Assembly: GCF_014195485.1 (NCBI RefSeq)
Contig: NZ_JACIBU010000001.1
Span: 1,674,001-1,738,000, forward strand
DNA from: Modestobacter versicolor
GTDB lineage: Bacteria; Actinomycetota; Actinomycetes; Mycobacteriales; Geodermatophilaceae
Direction: 5' to 3'
Length of the DNA stretch: 64,000 nt
Position numbers and translations under genes: made by a program. The notes under the pieces were generated by a model that saw only the letters and a program-made list of their open reading frames with translations, was not told the DNA's origin and did no database searches. Positions 35,941 to 44,987 of the stretch are shown piece after piece (positions within the stretch are counted from its first letter, which is position 1; each line of letters opens with the position of its first letter).

Positions 35941-38380
35941 GCGACCATGCTGCCACGGCGGACCGACGCTCCCGGACCGCTGCGGACCGGCCCGCCGGGA
36001 CCCCGGGGACCCCGTCGGCGGTCGCCCGCTGGACGACGTCCGGTCCGCGCACGGCCACACCCCAGTCCCCCGCCTCCCCCACCACCGCGACGTCACCGTC
36101 CCGGTCGGTCCGGTAGGTGCGCATGCCCCCGTCGGCGACCAGGTCGAGCAGCCGGTCGGTGGGGTGCCCGTAGGTGTTGCCGGCGCCGACCGACACCAGC
36201 GCCACCGCGGCGCCGCTGGCCGCGATGAACCGGGCGTCGGCGTCGGCGCTGCCGTGGTGGGGCACCTTGAGCACGTCGGCGGACAGGTCGGTGCCGGCGG
36301 CGACGATCGCGGCCTCGGCCTCCGCGCCGAGGTCCCCGGTGAGCAGCACCCGCACCCCGCGCTGGGTGGCCCGCAGCACCAGGCTCAGGTCGTTGGGCTC
36401 GGCTCCGGCGGTCGCCCGGTCCGGATCGGGGGCGAGGACCTCGAACGCGGCCCCGCCCACGGTCCGGGTCTGGCCGGGCAGCAGCACCTCGTGGACCGCG
36501 CCCACGCCGGCCAGCACCCGCTCGAACTCCGGCACCCGCTCGTCGGTCGGTGCCAGCGTCCCGGTCGCGACCACGTCGACCGCACGGCCGGCCAGCGCAC
36601 CGGCCAGCCCACCCACGTGGTCGGCGTCCAGGTGCGAGACCAGCACGAGCGGCAGGCGCCGGACACCGAGCCGGTCCAGGCAGCCGGCGACGAGGGCACC
36701 GTCGGGACCGGCATCGACCAGCACCCCCTCCCCCGGCCCGGTCGGCAGCACCAGCGCGTCACCCTGACCGACGTCGCAGGCGACGATCACGGTGTCCGGG
36801 AGCGGCCAGCCCCGGGCGGCCTGCCGGACCGGCCAGCCGATGACGACCACCCCGACCAGCGCCGCGAGCGCCAGCGGGCGCAGCGGTGGCCAGCGGACCA
36901 GCGCCCACGCCGCAGCGATCAGCAGCCCCGCGAGCAGCACCGCTCCCCTGGTGCCGGCCGGCCACCCCGTCGCGCCGTCCGGCACCGCCGCCGCGTGCTC
37001 GGCCACCACCACCAGCCAGCGCACCGGCCAGCCCGCCACCCAGGTCAGCACGTCGGCTCCCCCGGGCCAGACCGGCTCGGCCAGCGCGGCCAGCAGGCCC
37101 AGCACGGTCGCGGGCGCCACCGCCGGGGCGGCCAGCAGGTTGGCCGGCAGCGACACCACGCTGACCACGCCGGACAACGCGGCCACCAGGGGCGCGGTCA
37201 CCACCCCGGCAGCGCCGCTCACCGCGAGGGCCTCGGCCAGCGGACGCGGCAGCCGGCGCCGCCGCAGCTGCCGGGTCCAGCCGGGAGCCAGGAGCACGAT
37301 GCCGGCCGTGGCCGCCACCGAGAGCGCGAACCCGGGATCGGTGGCCAGCTCCGGTTCCACCAGCAGCAGGAGCACGATGGCGGCGCACAGCGCCGGCACC
37401 GCGGTCCGGGACCGCCCGGTGGCCAGGGCGAGCAGCGCCACCCCGCCCATCACCGCGGCGCGCAGCACGCTGGCGCCCGGCCGGGCCAGCACGACGAAGG
37501 CGGCGATCGCCAGCACGGCGACGGCGGCCTGGGCGCGCCGGTCGGCGGCACGGGCCCGCAACGGCCAGAGCACCAGGCCGACCACGATCGCGACGTTGGC
37601 GCCGGAGACGGCAGTCAGGTGGGCCAGCCCGGCTCGGCGGAACTCCGCGGTGAGCTGCGCGTCCATCGCGCTGGTGTCGCCGACGACCAGACCGGGGAGC
37701 AGCCCCGCTGGCCGGTCCGGCAGCGTCCGGTCCGCCGAGGCAGCGAGCCCGGCCCGCAGGTCCCCCGCTGCCTGCTGGACCCGGCCCGGCCCGCCGACCG
37801 CCGCCGGCGGCGACCTGGCCGAGAGCACGGCCAGCACGTGGTCGCCGGGTTCGGCCGCGCGCACCGCAGCCCGCAACCGCACCGACTGCCCGGGCAGCAG
37901 ACCCGCCCACTCGTCGGCCGGCCCGAACAGCAGCACCGCGTCACCGGCGGTCGGGCGGCCGGCGACCTCGAGGGCGGTGCCGGCCACCAGCACCCGCGGA
38001 CCGCCTGCGCCGGCGAGGACCCGCGGGTCCTCGTCCAGCTCGACCACCACCTCCGCCACCGCGCCCCGGGCAGCCAGCTCGGGCAACGGCGAGGCCGCTC
38101 GCGCCTGGGCGCCGACGGCGGCGACCGCCCCGACGACGGTGAGCGCCGCGAGGCAGCCGACCAGCACGCCGGCGGCCGCGCGTCGCGAGCGCAGCAGCAG
38201 CGCTGCACCGCCGGCGGCCGTTCCCGCTCCAGTCCAGAGCAGTCCGGTGGGCAGCGAAGGCGCCAGCAGGGTGGCTGCCCAGACCGTGGCCGCCGGAGGC
38301 ACCAGCCGCAGGTCCAGCCAGGACCACCGCTCCGTCGCGCGCACCCGCCGCACCGGCGCCCCGGACCGTCGCCCGCCCAC
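35294..38380 (-). CDS. comEC: ComEC/Rec2 DNA-uptake channel protein, reading frame running deep into holA
   Basis: Inner-membrane DNA-uptake channel. N-terminal DUF4131 region, the multi-spanning Competence domain (LLPGLVVGDTSAMDAQL, RAGLAHLTAVSGANVAIV), and a C-terminal metallo-beta-lactamase-like domain (SHLDADHVGG, LKVPHHGSADA, GNTYGHPTDRLL). The recognisable protein ends near residue 790 (about base 36020), but no stop occurs until 35294, inside holA. The extra 215 or more residues are Arg/Gly-rich and look like an out-of-frame reading of holA. Either a stop has been lost or a frameshift exists. Downstream of comEA, which is also broken. Confidence 0.8.
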   Translation of the reverse strand: MGGRRSGAPVRRVRATERWSWLDLRLVPPAATVWAATLLAPSLPTGLLWTGAGTAAGGAALLLRSRRAAAGVLVGCLAALTVVGAVAAVGAQARAASPLPELAARGAVAEVVVELDEDPRVLAGAGGPRVLVAGTALEVAGRPTAGDAVLLFGPADEWAGLLPGQSVRLRAAVRAAEPGDHVLAVLSARSPPAAVGGPGRVQQAAGDLRAGLAASADRTLPDRPAGLLPGLVVGDTSAMDAQLTAEFRRAGLAHLTAVSGANVAIVVGLVLWPLRARAADRRAQAAVAVLAIAAFVVLARPGASVLRAAVMGGVALLALATGRSRTAVPALCAAIVLLLLVEPELATDPGFALSVAATAGIVLLAPGWTRQLRRRRLPRPLAEALAVSGAAGVVTAPLVAALSGVVSVVSLPANLLAAPAVAPATVLGLLAALAEPVWPGGADVLTWVAGWPVRWLVVVAEHAAAVPDGATGWPAGTRGAVLLAGLLIAAAWALVRWPPLRPLALAALVGVVVIGWPVRQAARGWPLPDTVIVACDVGQGDALVLPTGPGEGVLVDAGPDGALVAGCLDRLGVRRLPLVLVSHLDADHVGGLAGALAGRAVDVVATGTLAPTDERVPEFERVLAGVGAVHEVLLPGQTRTVGGAAFEVLAPDPDRATAGAEPNDLSLVLRATQRGVRVLLTGDLGAEAEAAIVAAGTDLSADVLKVPHHGSADADARFIAASGAAVALVSVGAGNTYGHPTDRLLDLVADGGMRTYRTDRDGDVAVVGEAGDWGVAVRGPDVVQRATADGVPGVPAGRSAAVRERRSAVAAWSRGSTPGSTARPDVPAAGRGGRGGAAARPRRLGRAGRGARAPPGQRGARAGRGRPADRRPGRRAGALAVRRPPAGRRHRRARGRGGPGGVPGGLRQGTRPGADARARAPRGQAQRGPGQGVQGRRCGGRRVPQDQFRRGTGRVRAQRGPARRREDHPGRGHRPARRGRQRPAQPLRGGQPAGVGLRRGHRRRRGRPVPPRAGRGHRVHRGRARAGR

Positions 38381-38381
38381 C

Positions 38382-39271
38382 TCAGACCCGCACCCGGTCG
38401 ACGAGGTCGGCGAAGATCGCCGGGCCGATGCCGCTGACGTCGTCCAGCTGGTCGACGCTGGTGAACGGTCCCTGGGCCGTGCGGTGGTCGACGATCCGTT
38501 GGGCGAGCACGGGGCCGATCCCGGGCAGCGCGTCCAGGTCCGCTGCCGCCGCGGTGTTCAGGTCCAGCAGACCTCCGCCGGCTCCGGCCGGGGCGGCTCC
38601 GCTGCCCGCCGGCTGGGCCACGCCCGGGACCCCGACCGCGACCTGCTGCCCGTCACCGAGCACCGCCGCGGCGTTCACCGACGCCGGGTCGGCCTCCGGC
38701 AGCAACCCGCCGGCCGCGGCCAGCGCGTCGGCCACCCGCGCACCGGCGGGGAGCGTGACCAGCCCGGGGCGGACACCTGACCGACCACGGAGACCACCAC
38801 GGTGCCGCCGGGTCCCGGTGTCGTGGGCGCCGCGCTGGGGATGGCCGAGCCGGGCTCGGCGGTCCCGCTGGGCACGACGGTGGTGACCGCCGCCGGGACC
38901 TGCTCGACGTCGGGCCGGTCCCACCACGTCCAGCCCACCAGTGCCGCTGCCGCCAGCACGGCCACCGCCCAGAGCGCCCACCCGGCCGGGTGGCCGGGGT
39001 CGAGCCGGGTGGTGCGGCCGGGTGCCCGGTGCCGGCCGAGGGTGGCCGGCAGCCCGTCCTCCCGCGTGGGGTGCTGCTCCCGCTCGTCGTCCGGGTCGTC
39101 GTCCCCGTCGTCGTCCCGGTTGTCGTCCGGGTCGTCGTCCGGGCCGGCCCACGGGTCGGTGGCCGGCTCGTCGTCCTCGGGCACCCAGCCCCGGTCGCGT
39201 TGCCCCTCGGCGAGCAGGGCACGCAGCCGGGCTCGGATGACGTCGTCGTCGTCACGGCTGCGGGTTCGCAC
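38382..39271 (-). pseudogene. comEA: ComEA DNA-binding competence protein, split by a frameshift
   Basis: Two overlapping frames make up one ComEA. The first (GTG 39271 onwards) gives a cytoplasmic Asp-rich stretch (about residues 40-68), one membrane segment (WALWAVAVLAAAALVGWTWW) and the start of the SLBB domain (TVVVSVVGQV). The homologous continuation (RPGLVTLPAGARVADALAAA, then the helix-hairpin-helix LNTAAAADLDALPGIGP) lies in another frame that ends at 38382. The junction is at about 38772-38773 and needs one inserted base to restore. True mutation, sequencing error or recoding cannot be told apart here. Confidence 0.85.
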
Positions 39272-39288
39272 CCGGCGAACGTTAGGAG

Positions 39289-39307
39289 CGCCGGGACGTC
39301 CCCGGCG
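39289..39307 (-). terminator. Weak hairpin downstream of the nadD-rsfS-phosphatase-DegV operon
   Basis: CGCCGGG, loop ACGTC, CCCGGCG (39301-39307), between DegV and comEA on the minus strand. Seven-pair stem, no U-tract. It could be a terminator of the upstream operon or leader structure of comEA. Confidence 0.35.
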
Positions 39308-39409
39308 ACGGCCTCGGCGGACCTGTGGACGGCGTGCTCCGCTGTGGACAGCGGGCAGCGGCCCGGCGCACCTCCGGGTCAGGGTGGCGCGGTGTCCACC
39401 CCTCGCAGC

Positions 39410-40318
39410 TCAGTCCTCGGCGGACTGCCGGTCGGTTCCCTCGCGCGGCGTCGGGTCAACCACCACCCCCACCGCACCGGGGCCGACGTGGGCCCCGACG
39501 GCCGCCCCGAGCTCGCTGACGTACAGCTCCTGCAGCCCGGGCAGCCGCGCGGTCAGCTGGTCGGCGAGCCGCTGCGCCCGCTCGGGCGCCGCGAGGTGGT
39601 GGACGGCGGCGGAGACCGGCCGGTCGCCGGCGACGTCGGCGGCGCGCTGCACCAGCCGGTTCAGCGCTCGGGCCGAGGTGCGTACCCGCTCCAGCGGCAC
39701 GACCTGGCCATCGGCGACGTGGAGCACCGGCTTCACCGCCAGGGCGCTGCCCAGCAGCGCCGCGGCAGCGCCGATCCGCCCGCCCCGGCGCAGGTGCTCG
39801 AGGGTGTCGACGACGAAGAAGGTGCGGGTGGCCAGCGCGGTCTCCCGGGCGGCCGACGCCACCGCCTCGGCGGTGCCCCCGGCTGCGGCTGCCCGGGCGG
39901 CGGCGAGGACGGCGAACCCGGTGCCCATGGCGGCGGACCGGGAGTCCAGCACGGTGACCACGTGCTCCCCCACCTGCCCCGCCGCGACCCGGGCCGCGTC
40001 CCAGGTACCGGAGAGCTCACCGGACAAGTGCACCGACACCACCCGGTCGGCGCCCCCGTCGAGCAGCCGGCGGTAGACCGCGACGAAGTCGCCCGGCGTC
40101 GGCCGCGAGGTGGAGACGTGCCCGCCGCGGACGCCGAGCGACCTCGCGACCTCCGCCGACGTCACGTCGCTGCCCTCCCGGCCGGAGCGGCCGGCGAGCA
40201 CCACGTAGAGCGGCACCACCTCGATGCCGAACCGGTCGACGACGTCGGCGGGCAGGTAGGCCGTCGAGTCGGTGACCACCGCGACCGACAGCGGACGGTC
40301 GCGCTCAGCCGGCGGCAT
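39410..40318 (-). CDS. DegV-family fatty-acid-binding protein
   Basis: 302 residues, two-domain DegV fold. N-terminal VVTDSTAYLP, TSRPTPGDF and the lipid-contact loop HLSGELSGTWD are typical; such proteins (FakB) present a fatty acid to a FakA kinase. ATG 40318 starts 14 bases inside the upstream phosphatase gene. Part of the nadD-rsfS-phosphatase-DegV group. A FakA partner is not in the window. Confidence 0.9.
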   Translation of the reverse strand: MPPAERDRPLSVAVVTDSTAYLPADVVDRFGIEVVPLYVVLAGRSGREGSDVTSAEVARSLGVRGGHVSTSRPTPGDFVAVYRRLLDGGADRVVSVHLSGELSGTWDAARVAAGQVGEHVVTVLDSRSAAMGTGFAVLAAARAAAAGGTAEAVASAARETALATRTFFVVDTLEHLRRGGRIGAAAALLGSALAVKPVLHVADGQVVPLERVRTSARALNRLVQRAADVAGDRPVSAAVHHLAAPERAQRLADQLTARLPGLQELYVSELGAAVGAHVGPGAVGVVVDPTPREGTDRQSAED

Positions 40319-41084
40319 CGGCGTCCTCGACGGGAGCCGGGGGCGCCTCCTCCGGAGTGGCGCCGGACCGGGGTGCGTCCGGCACGTCGGAGGCCGACGG
40401 CCCGGGGAACGGGCCACGGTCACCGGCCGGGCGACGGCCGCCCTCCTGCGGGCCTGCCGCGGGGACCGAGAGGTTGTGCCGCATCAGCCGCCAGCCCGAC
40501 GCCTGGAACGACAGCTCGCTCCAGTGGCAGTTGCCCAGCGGGCCGAACACGCGGCGGTGCTCCGAGCCGAGACCGAGGAGCGCCTCCAGCAGCCGCCCCG
40601 CCGTCCCGCCGTGGGTCACCAGCACCGCGGTCGACGCCGGCGGCAGGTCCGCCACGGCAGCCAGCGCCCGCGCGGCCACGTCGGCCTGCGCCTCGCCGCC
40701 ACGCCCCGGCACCGGCTGACCGGACACCCACTGCTCGTACTGGTCCGGGTGGCGCTCGGCCACCTCGTCGCGGGTCAGCCCCTCCCAGCTGCCGAGCCCG
40801 TGCTCGCGCAGCCGCTCGTCGATGCGCAGTGGCGCGCCCAGCAGCGGCGCCAGGGCCTGCGCCGTGTCCACCGCCCGCTGCAGGTCGCTGGAGACCAGGA
40901 CCGTGTCCTCGTTGCGCAACGCGGCGGCCAGGAACGGGGCGGTGCGGGCGGCCTGGGCCCGGCCCTCGTCGTCCAGCGGCGGGTCGAGCTGGCCCTGGAA
41001 CCGCCCGGTCGCGTTCCACTCGGTGCGCCCGTGCCGCCAGACCAGCAGGCGGCGCACCGGCGGGGCCACCGGGCCCGCGGTCAC
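40305..41084 (-). CDS. Histidine phosphatase family protein (phosphoglycerate mutase-like)
   Basis: 259 residues. The catalytic RHGRTEWN near the N terminus (phospho-His), the second active-site segment LREHGLGSWEG and the late THGGTAGRL are intact. The last 60 residues are a Pro/Asp-rich tail of no known function. In actinobacteria this gene regularly follows rsfS; it has been proposed to be a glucosyl-3-phosphoglycerate phosphatase (GpgP) or broad phosphatase. GTG 41084 overlaps the rsfS stop by four bases. Confidence 0.88.
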   Translation of the reverse strand: MTAGPVAPPVRRLLVWRHGRTEWNATGRFQGQLDPPLDDEGRAQAARTAPFLAAALRNEDTVLVSSDLQRAVDTAQALAPLLGAPLRIDERLREHGLGSWEGLTRDEVAERHPDQYEQWVSGQPVPGRGGEAQADVAARALAAVADLPPASTAVLVTHGGTAGRLLEALLGLGSEHRRVFGPLGNCHWSELSFQASGWRLMRHNLSVPAAGPQEGGRRPAGDRGPFPGPSASDVPDAPRSGATPEEAPPAPVEDADAAG

Positions 41085-41560
41085 CGGTCGGTCTCGCCCG
41101 GCTCCGCGTCCACCGGGTCGGTCGCCGTCTCGCCGGCCGGGCTGCCGTCGGTGTCGTCCGCGGTGCCGGCGGTGGGGGTCGCTGCGGCGGTGGGCGGCAG
41201 CGCCCGGTCGGTGAAGGGGATCACCGGGCAGTCCTTCCACAGCCGCTCGAGGGCGTAGTAGGCGCGCTCCTCGGCGTGCTGGACGTGGACGACCACGTCG
41301 ACGAAGTCCAGCAGCACCCAGCGGCCCTCGGCGACGCCCTCGCGGCGCACCGGCTTGATGCCGTGCTCGCGCAGCCGTTCCTCGACCTCGTCGACGATCG
41401 ACTGCACCTGGCGCTCGTTGGGTGCCGACGTCAGGACGAAGGCGTCGGTGATCGCCAGCCGGTCGCTGACGTCGACGATGGACACGTCGGTGGCGAGCTT
41501 GTCGGCTGCGGCCTGCGCTGCGATCAGCGCGGTCTCACGTGCCTCGGCCGAGGCGGTCAT
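41081..41560 (-). CDS. rsfS: Ribosome silencing factor RsfS
   Basis: 159 residues. RsfS binds L14 on the large subunit and blocks subunit joining during nutrient limitation. The conserved block [22 protein letters not shown] and the [27 protein letters not shown] strand-helix are present. The C-terminal 35 residues are Thr/Ala/Asp-rich and variable. ATG 41560 overlaps the nadD stop by four bases; the gene in turn overlaps the phosphatase. Confidence 0.94.
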   Translation of the reverse strand: MTASAEARETALIAAQAAADKLATDVSIVDVSDRLAITDAFVLTSAPNERQVQSIVDEVEERLREHGIKPVRREGVAEGRWVLLDFVDVVVHVQHAEERAYYALERLWKDCPVIPFTDRALPPTAAATPTAGTADDTDGSPAGETATDPVDAEPGETDR

Positions 41561-42324
41561 CGGGGGATCTCCTGCAGGTCGGGGGACGTGCCGTCCCCGG
41601 GGGCTGGGTCGTCGGGCAGCGAGGGCCGGACCGGGCTCGGCGAGTCCGGACCGGCCGCGGCCGGGTGGTGGTCGGCAGCTGGTCCGTCGCGGAACCGCAG
41701 CGCGGTCCCGGGGAGCACCTCGCCCGGGCGGACGGGGTCGCCGTGGTAGAGGCCGCGCTTCTCGATGTACTGCACGACACCGTCGGGCACCAGGTACCAG
41801 ACGGGCATGCCGCGCCGCACCCGGTCGCGGCAGTCGGTGGAGCTGATCGCCAGCGCCGGCACCTCGACCAGGCTGACCGCGCCCTGCGGCAGGTCCGCGT
41901 CGGCCAGCTGGTACCCCGGCCGCGTGACGCCGACGAAGTGGGCGAGGTGGAAGAGCTTGTCCGTCTCGCGCCAGCCCACGATCTGGGCCAGGGCGTCGGC
42001 GCCGGTGATGAAGAACAGCTCCGCGTCCGGGTGCTCGCGGCGCAGGTCCGTGAGGGTGTCGATGGTGTAGGTCGGGCCGCCGCGGTCGACGTCGACCCGG
42101 CTCACCGAGAACCGCGGGTTCGAGGCGGTCGCGATGACCGTCATGAGGTAGCGGTCCTCGGCGGGGCTGACCCCGCGCTCGGACTTCTGCCACGGCTGGC
42201 CGGTCGGCACGAACACGACCTCGTCCAGCCCGAAGAGCCCGGCGACCTCGCTGGCGGCCACCAGGTGGCCATGGTGGACGGGGTCGAAGGTCCCGCCCAT
42301 CACCCCGAGTCGACGTGCTGCCAC
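41557..42324 (-). CDS. nadD: Nicotinate-nucleotide adenylyltransferase NadD
   Basis: 255 residues. NaMN + ATP gives deamido-NAD. The nucleotidyltransferase motif [12 protein letters not shown] starts at residue 10, the [16 protein letters not shown] region and the [10 protein letters not shown] motif (here Cys replaces the more usual Ile) are present. The last 50 residues are Pro/Asp-rich and non-conserved. GTG 42324 is the first in frame. Head of the nadD-rsfS-phosphatase-DegV operon. Confidence 0.94.
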   Translation of the reverse strand: MAARRLGVMGGTFDPVHHGHLVAASEVAGLFGLDEVVFVPTGQPWQKSERGVSPAEDRYLMTVIATASNPRFSVSRVDVDRGGPTYTIDTLTDLRREHPDAELFFITGADALAQIVGWRETDKLFHLAHFVGVTRPGYQLADADLPQGAVSLVEVPALAISSTDCRDRVRRGMPVWYLVPDGVVQYIEKRGLYHGDPVRPGEVLPGTALRFRDGPAADHHPAAAGPDSPSPVRPSLPDDPAPGDGTSPDLQEIPR

Positions 42325-42630
42325 CGAGCGAGCCTAGCCCCGGCGCCGTCGGAGCCGGTCGGCGGACCGACCAGCCCCGACGAGCGGGGGCCCCGGGGTC
42401 GGACGGCCGGAGGTCGCCACGACCCCCGTCCAGCGACCGGCCCCCCCGTGCAGCCGGTCGCTGGCGGCACCCCCTGGCACGCCCCGGAGGGCCTCACCAC
42501 GGGCTGCAGTGCCGCCGCCGCACGCTGGTCAACGGGACGATGCCGTTTCGGTTACGGGGTGGACGCGGCCAATCGCGATGGCATCGATCCCACGGGCGTG
42601 TCGGCCCTGGCGAGCCGCCGGGCGGCCGGC
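42325..42630. other. Gene-free spacer between VWA gene and nadD
   Basis: 306 bases. It holds the VWA-gene terminator (42430-42464), a smaller hairpin GGTCGG-CGGA-CCGACC (42357-42372) near nadD, and a less GC-rich patch around 42541-42600 that may contain the nadD promoter; I cannot assign -10/-35 elements with confidence. Short open frames here have no coding character. Confidence 0.6.
42430..42464 (-). terminator. Terminator of the MoxR-VWA operon
   Basis: CCAGCGACCGG (42430-42440) pairs perfectly with 42454-42464 across a 13-base loop, about 165 bases downstream of the VWA stop on the minus strand. No U-tract. Confidence 0.5.
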
Positions 42631-44076
42631 TCAGAGCGTGGTGACGAAGTCGCCCAGCTGCGCGGCGGTGCGCACCTCCACCATCGGGATGACCTCCCGG
42701 TAGCGGTCGGCCGCCGAGTCACCGGTCCCCCACAGCCGGCGGGGCTCGGGGTTCAGCCAGTGCGCCGACCGGGAGCGCCGCACCAGGTCGGCGAGGGTGG
42801 GCAGGCCCGGGTGCCGGTAGTTGGTCCGGCCGTCGCCCAGCACCAGCAGGGAGGTCTTCGGCCCGACCGCCGCTGGCCACTTCTCCGCGAACACCTCGAA
42901 GGCGTTCCCGTAGTCGCTGTGCCCGTCGAAGCTGACCACGTCGGCCTCGCGGCCGATCCGCGCGATCGCGTCCACGACGTCGGCCCCCGGGGTGAAGAAC
43001 CGGGTCACCTCGTCGGTCGAGTCGACGAAGGCGAACGCCCGGACACCGCTGAAGTGCTCGCGCAACGCCTGGGTGAGCATCAGCGTGAAGTGGCTGAACC
43101 CGGCCACCGACCCGCTCACGTCGCAGAGCACGACCAACTCCGGCTTGTGCACCGCCCGCGGGCGGTGGTGGGTCACCAGCGGCATGCCGCCGGTGGCCAG
43201 CGAGGCGCGCACGGTCCGCCGGAAGTCCAGCCGGCCCTCCCGGCCCAGTCGCCGGCGGGCCGACAGCTTGGCGGCGAGCCGCCGGGCCAGCGGCGCCACG
43301 GTGCGGCGCAGCTCGGCCAGGTCCGACTGCTGGGCGCGCAGGAAGTCGACCTGGTCGGCCAGCGGGCGGACGGCGTTGCGGGCGACCTTGTCCCGGCCCT
43401 TCTCCGCGGCGGTCCGCCGGCGCACCTCGGCCTCGACGGCCGTCCGGAACGCGGAGATCCGCTCCCGGGCGGTCTGCCGGGCCACCTGCTCGGCCAGCCC
43501 CCCGCGCTCACCGTCGCCGAGCAGTCCGGCGAGCAGCTGGGCGACCAGGGTGTCCGGCGAGAGCGCCCGCAGCACGCGGTAGCTGAAGAAGGACTGCCCC
43601 GAGGGCGAGGGAGCGCCGGCGCCGAGCTGGTCGACGGCCAGCCGGGCGAAGCGGCGCAGCGCCTCCTCGTCGCCCTCGGTCAGCAGCCGCAGCAGCTCCG
43701 CCCGCAGGGCCTCGGCCAGGGCGCCGGGGTCACCGACCGGCAGCGGCCCGTCGGCCGGGCGCTCGCCGTCCTCGTCGCCGTCCTCGGCCGGGCCCCCGGC
43801 TGCGGGCACCGGCCGGTCGGTGAGCGGCCACCACAGGTCGAACAGCACGTCGTACGCCGGCCGCTGGGCGGCCCGGCGCAGCAGCACCGCGGCCAGCCCG
43901 TGCCGCAGCTGCTCCCGGTCGAGCAGGTCGACGACGGTGAGCACCTCCGCCGCGTCGACGGCCTGGCTGATCCCCACCGGCACCCCGGCCTCGCGCACCG
44001 CCCGGACGAAGCCGTCCAGGTGCCCGGCGAGCCCGCCGGGCTCGACCGCCGAGAGCGGGCCGGCCGGTGAGGTCAT
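42631..44076 (-). CDS. VWA-domain (CoxE-like) protein, MoxR partner
   Basis: 481 residues. The C-terminal von Willebrand A domain has an intact MIDAS motif DVSGS (about residue 315), with further metal ligands likely in DSTDE and DGHSDYG. The N-terminal half is a CoxE-type helical region with an acidic insertion (EDGDEDGERPADGP). VWA proteins work with MoxR ATPases as a metal-insertion or complex-assembly chaperone; the client is not evident. ATG 44076 overlaps the MoxR stop by one base. Confidence 0.9.
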   Translation of the reverse strand: MTSPAGPLSAVEPGGLAGHLDGFVRAVREAGVPVGISQAVDAAEVLTVVDLLDREQLRHGLAAVLLRRAAQRPAYDVLFDLWWPLTDRPVPAAGGPAEDGDEDGERPADGPLPVGDPGALAEALRAELLRLLTEGDEEALRRFARLAVDQLGAGAPSPSGQSFFSYRVLRALSPDTLVAQLLAGLLGDGERGGLAEQVARQTARERISAFRTAVEAEVRRRTAAEKGRDKVARNAVRPLADQVDFLRAQQSDLAELRRTVAPLARRLAAKLSARRRLGREGRLDFRRTVRASLATGGMPLVTHHRPRAVHKPELVVLCDVSGSVAGFSHFTLMLTQALREHFSGVRAFAFVDSTDEVTRFFTPGADVVDAIARIGREADVVSFDGHSDYGNAFEVFAEKWPAAVGPKTSLLVLGDGRTNYRHPGLPTLADLVRRSRSAHWLNPEPRRLWGTGDSAADRYREVIPMVEVRTAAQLGDFVTTL

Positions 44077-44960
44077 CAGTTCAGCCGGAGCTCGGCGGCG
44101 GCCCGGACCTGGTCGCTGGCGTGCTTGAGCACCACGCCCAGCGTCGAGCGCATCGCGGACTCGTCCAGGGTGTCCAGCCCGAGCGCCAGCAGGGTCTGCG
44201 CCCAGTCCAGCGTCTCGGAGATCGACGGCGCCTTCTTCAGCTCCAGCGCCCGCAGCGCCCGCACCGTGCGCACCAGCTGGTCGGCCAGCCCCGGGGCGAG
44301 CTCAGGCACCCGAGACAGCACGATCTCCCGCTCCCGCTCCGCGCTGGGGTAGTCCAGCGCCAGGTACAGGCAGCGCCGCTTCAGCGCCTCGGACAGCTCG
44401 CGGGTGGCGTTGGAGGTGAGCACCACCATCGGTCGGCGGACCGCGGTGATCGTGCCCAGCTCGGGGATCGTCACCTGGAAGTCGCTGAGCACCTCCAGCA
44501 GCAGACCCTCGACCTCGACGTCGGCCTTGTCGGTCTCGTCGATGAGCAGCACGGTGGGCTCGGTGCGCCGGATGGCGGTGAGCAGCGGCCGGGCGAGCAG
44601 GAACTCCTCACCGAAGACGTCGTCGTGCACGGTGTCCCAGTCGGCACCGCCGGACCCGGCCGCGGAGATCCGGAGCAGCTGCTTCTTGTAGTTCCACTCG
44701 TACAGCGCGCGGGCCTCGTCCAGCCCCTCGTAGCACTGCAGCCGGATGAGCTCCGCGCCCGTCGCCGCGGCCATCGCCTTCGCCAGCTCGGTCTTGCCCA
44801 CCCCGGCCGGCCCCTCGACCAGCAGCGGCTTGCCCAGCCGGTCGGCGAGGAAGACCGTCGTCGCGATCTGGTGGTCGGGCAGGTACCCCGCGGCCGACAG
44901 CCGCGTCGTCACGTCCGCCACGTCGGCGAACTGGGCGGCGTGGGTGGGCGTGCGGGACAT
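44076..44960 (-). CDS. MoxR-family AAA+ ATPase
   Basis: 294 residues. Walker A GPAGVGKTEL, Walker B VLLIDETDKAD, sensor 1 TSNATRELSEAL and the helical lid are present. Acts with the downstream CoxE-like VWA protein. The arginine-finger region RCLYLALDYPS is typical of the CGN/APE2 MoxR branch. ATG 44960 lies 27 bases from the end of proA. The pair interrupts the usual proA-nadD neighbourhood. Confidence 0.92.
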   Translation of the reverse strand: MSRTPTHAAQFADVADVTTRLSAAGYLPDHQIATTVFLADRLGKPLLVEGPAGVGKTELAKAMAAATGAELIRLQCYEGLDEARALYEWNYKKQLLRISAAGSGGADWDTVHDDVFGEEFLLARPLLTAIRRTEPTVLLIDETDKADVEVEGLLLEVLSDFQVTIPELGTITAVRRPMVVLTSNATRELSEALKRRCLYLALDYPSAEREREIVLSRVPELAPGLADQLVRTVRALRALELKKAPSISETLDWAQTLLALGLDTLDESAMRSTLGVVLKHASDQVRAAAELRLN

Positions 44961-44987
44961 GCGGCTCCTCCGTCGGTGCGGCAGGCG

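Noticed and set aside
39340-39390. TGTGGAC repeats resembling DnaA boxes upstream of comEA
   Set aside because: They match the consensus poorly, only two copies, and no dnaA/dnaN neighbourhood; not an origin.
42325-42630. Short plus-strand ORFs in the nadD/VWA spacer
   Set aside because: No ribosome-binding site, no coding bias, and interrupted by a terminator hairpin.
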